Part shown: positions 63,301-64,000 of the stretch, one piece after another
Numbering within the stretch: position 1 is the first letter of the stretch
Layout: the number at the start of each line of letters is the position of its first letter
Assembly (NCBI GenBank): GCA_028622995.1
Contig: JAJQJQ010000026.1
Span: forward strand, 3,162,001 to 3,226,000
From: Panagrolaimus kolymaensis
Taxonomy: Eukaryota > Nematoda > Chromadorea > Rhabditida > Panagrolaimidae
Direction: 5' to 3'
Length of the DNA stretch: 64,000 nt
Translations under genes and position numbers: made by a program
The notes under the pieces: generated by a model
What the model was told of the DNA's origin: nothing
Database searches by the model: none
Seen by the model: only the letters and a program-made list of their open reading frames with translations

Positions 63301-64000
63301 AAAACATATACACACTCAAGAAGCAAGCACAAGCGCCAAAGACTTTCCGTTCACATTTCCGCGTCGGCAAAAAAAAAACAAATTGATTTCTAGTTTTATT
63401 TGAGAAAAAATTACTAAAAGAAAATCTTTTCTAAAAAAATTACTGGAATTAAAACTTGCGCACATCACATATTTTTTTATTGTATAAAAAATTAAAGCGT
63501 ATTTTTTGTTCTTTTCAAATCGGGCCTGTTTCATCCATCCATCCTCATTCAAAAACATACTCCAAAATTGTGAGTTTTCTTCTTGTTTCTTTCTTCCGGC
63601 CTGGACTGAGTGAAGACTGACTGGCTGCGAACGCTTGCATTCATTCATTCTTTTTTTCTTTTCTGTCTTGTTTTATTTTTCCTTTCTTCCTTCGAAAACA
63701 AGAACAAGAAAAAATATATACGCTTTTCTTGTGTTGATACTTTTTTTCCGTTGGACTTTATACATACATTTTATTCATTATACAAAACAGCTGTTTTGTC
63801 GTTACTTAACATATCAACAATAAAAAGAATGTATCCATTCCTTTTTCAATCCATGAGTTTTTTTTTCATTCACAAATCGCGAAAGAAATAGTTATGTATT
63901 TGTAATTTTTTTGCGTTTGCGCATAGTTTGTTATTTGTTACCCTCTCTCTTATTTTTTTCCCTTCCGCTTTAGCACATGTGACTGAATGAATATTTTTTG
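60310..64000. other. Upstream region of tbc-8, right edge
   Basis: 3.7 kb with no supportable gene. The first kilobase is A-rich on the plus strand, while beyond about 62 kb it becomes T-rich. The switch may reflect a plus-strand transcription unit starting near or beyond the right edge. Confidence 0.55.

Noticed and set aside
1..64000. CRISPR arrays, bacterial operons, phage genes
   Set aside because: The DNA is eukaryotic with introns throughout; no regularly spaced repeats or prokaryotic signals were seen.

Overview
The window looks like nuclear DNA of a nematode. It is very AT-rich with long A and T runs. Nearly all genes are split by short introns, often about 45-60 bp, with GTAAGT-like donors and TTTTCAG-like acceptors. 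Several start codons sit just behind a pyrimidine-rich acceptor, as expected for spliced-leader trans-splicing. The gene content (PAT-2-type integrin, ACY-1/AC9-type cyclase, LASP, SGSM/TBC-8, small BTB and UGT genes) is typical of the phylum. I cannot name the species, and exon joins were worked out by eye from splice signals and reading frame.

Layout. 1-4978 (-): a formin with FH1 and FH2 domains, cut by the left edge. 7277-11349 (-): a class C GPCR with a periplasmic-binding-like head but no cysteine-rich domain; possible upstream exons lie near 14.6-14.9 kb. 15760-20001 (+): alpha integrin, pat-2 type. 22182-24617 (+): LASP (LIM, nebulin repeats, SH3). 25967-27536 (-): rhodopsin-type peptide receptor. 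27537-32906: gene-poor, with a 296-bp hAT-like MITE flanked by perfect 8-bp target duplications. 32907-37803 (+): a small membrane protein, a BTB protein and a UDP-glycosyltransferase. 38600-44056 (-): transmembrane adenylate cyclase, acy-1/AC9 type. 46645-49029 (+): a small secreted peptide precursor and a four-TM orphan. 49289-51371 (-): a small orphan and a secreted glycoprotein. 51842-53505: two convergent secreted proteins with a degenerate Cu/Zn-SOD fold. 53785-55183 (+): a 61-residue membrane micropeptide and a proline-rich disordered protein. 55398-60309 (-): RUN-TBC protein, tbc-8/SGSM type. 60310-64000: no gene recognised.

The genes are mostly independent. The conserved ones share broad themes: muscle and cytoskeleton attachment (formin, integrin, LASP) and G-protein or vesicle signalling (two GPCRs, AC9-type cyclase, TBC-8). 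No operon is demonstrated. The points most worth a second look are the tail-to-tail pair of metal-site-less SOD-like proteins, the CRD-less class C receptor with possible distant 5' exons, the peptide precursor at 46.6 kb, the MITE, and an in-frame intron that can switch a four-TM protein to a soluble form.
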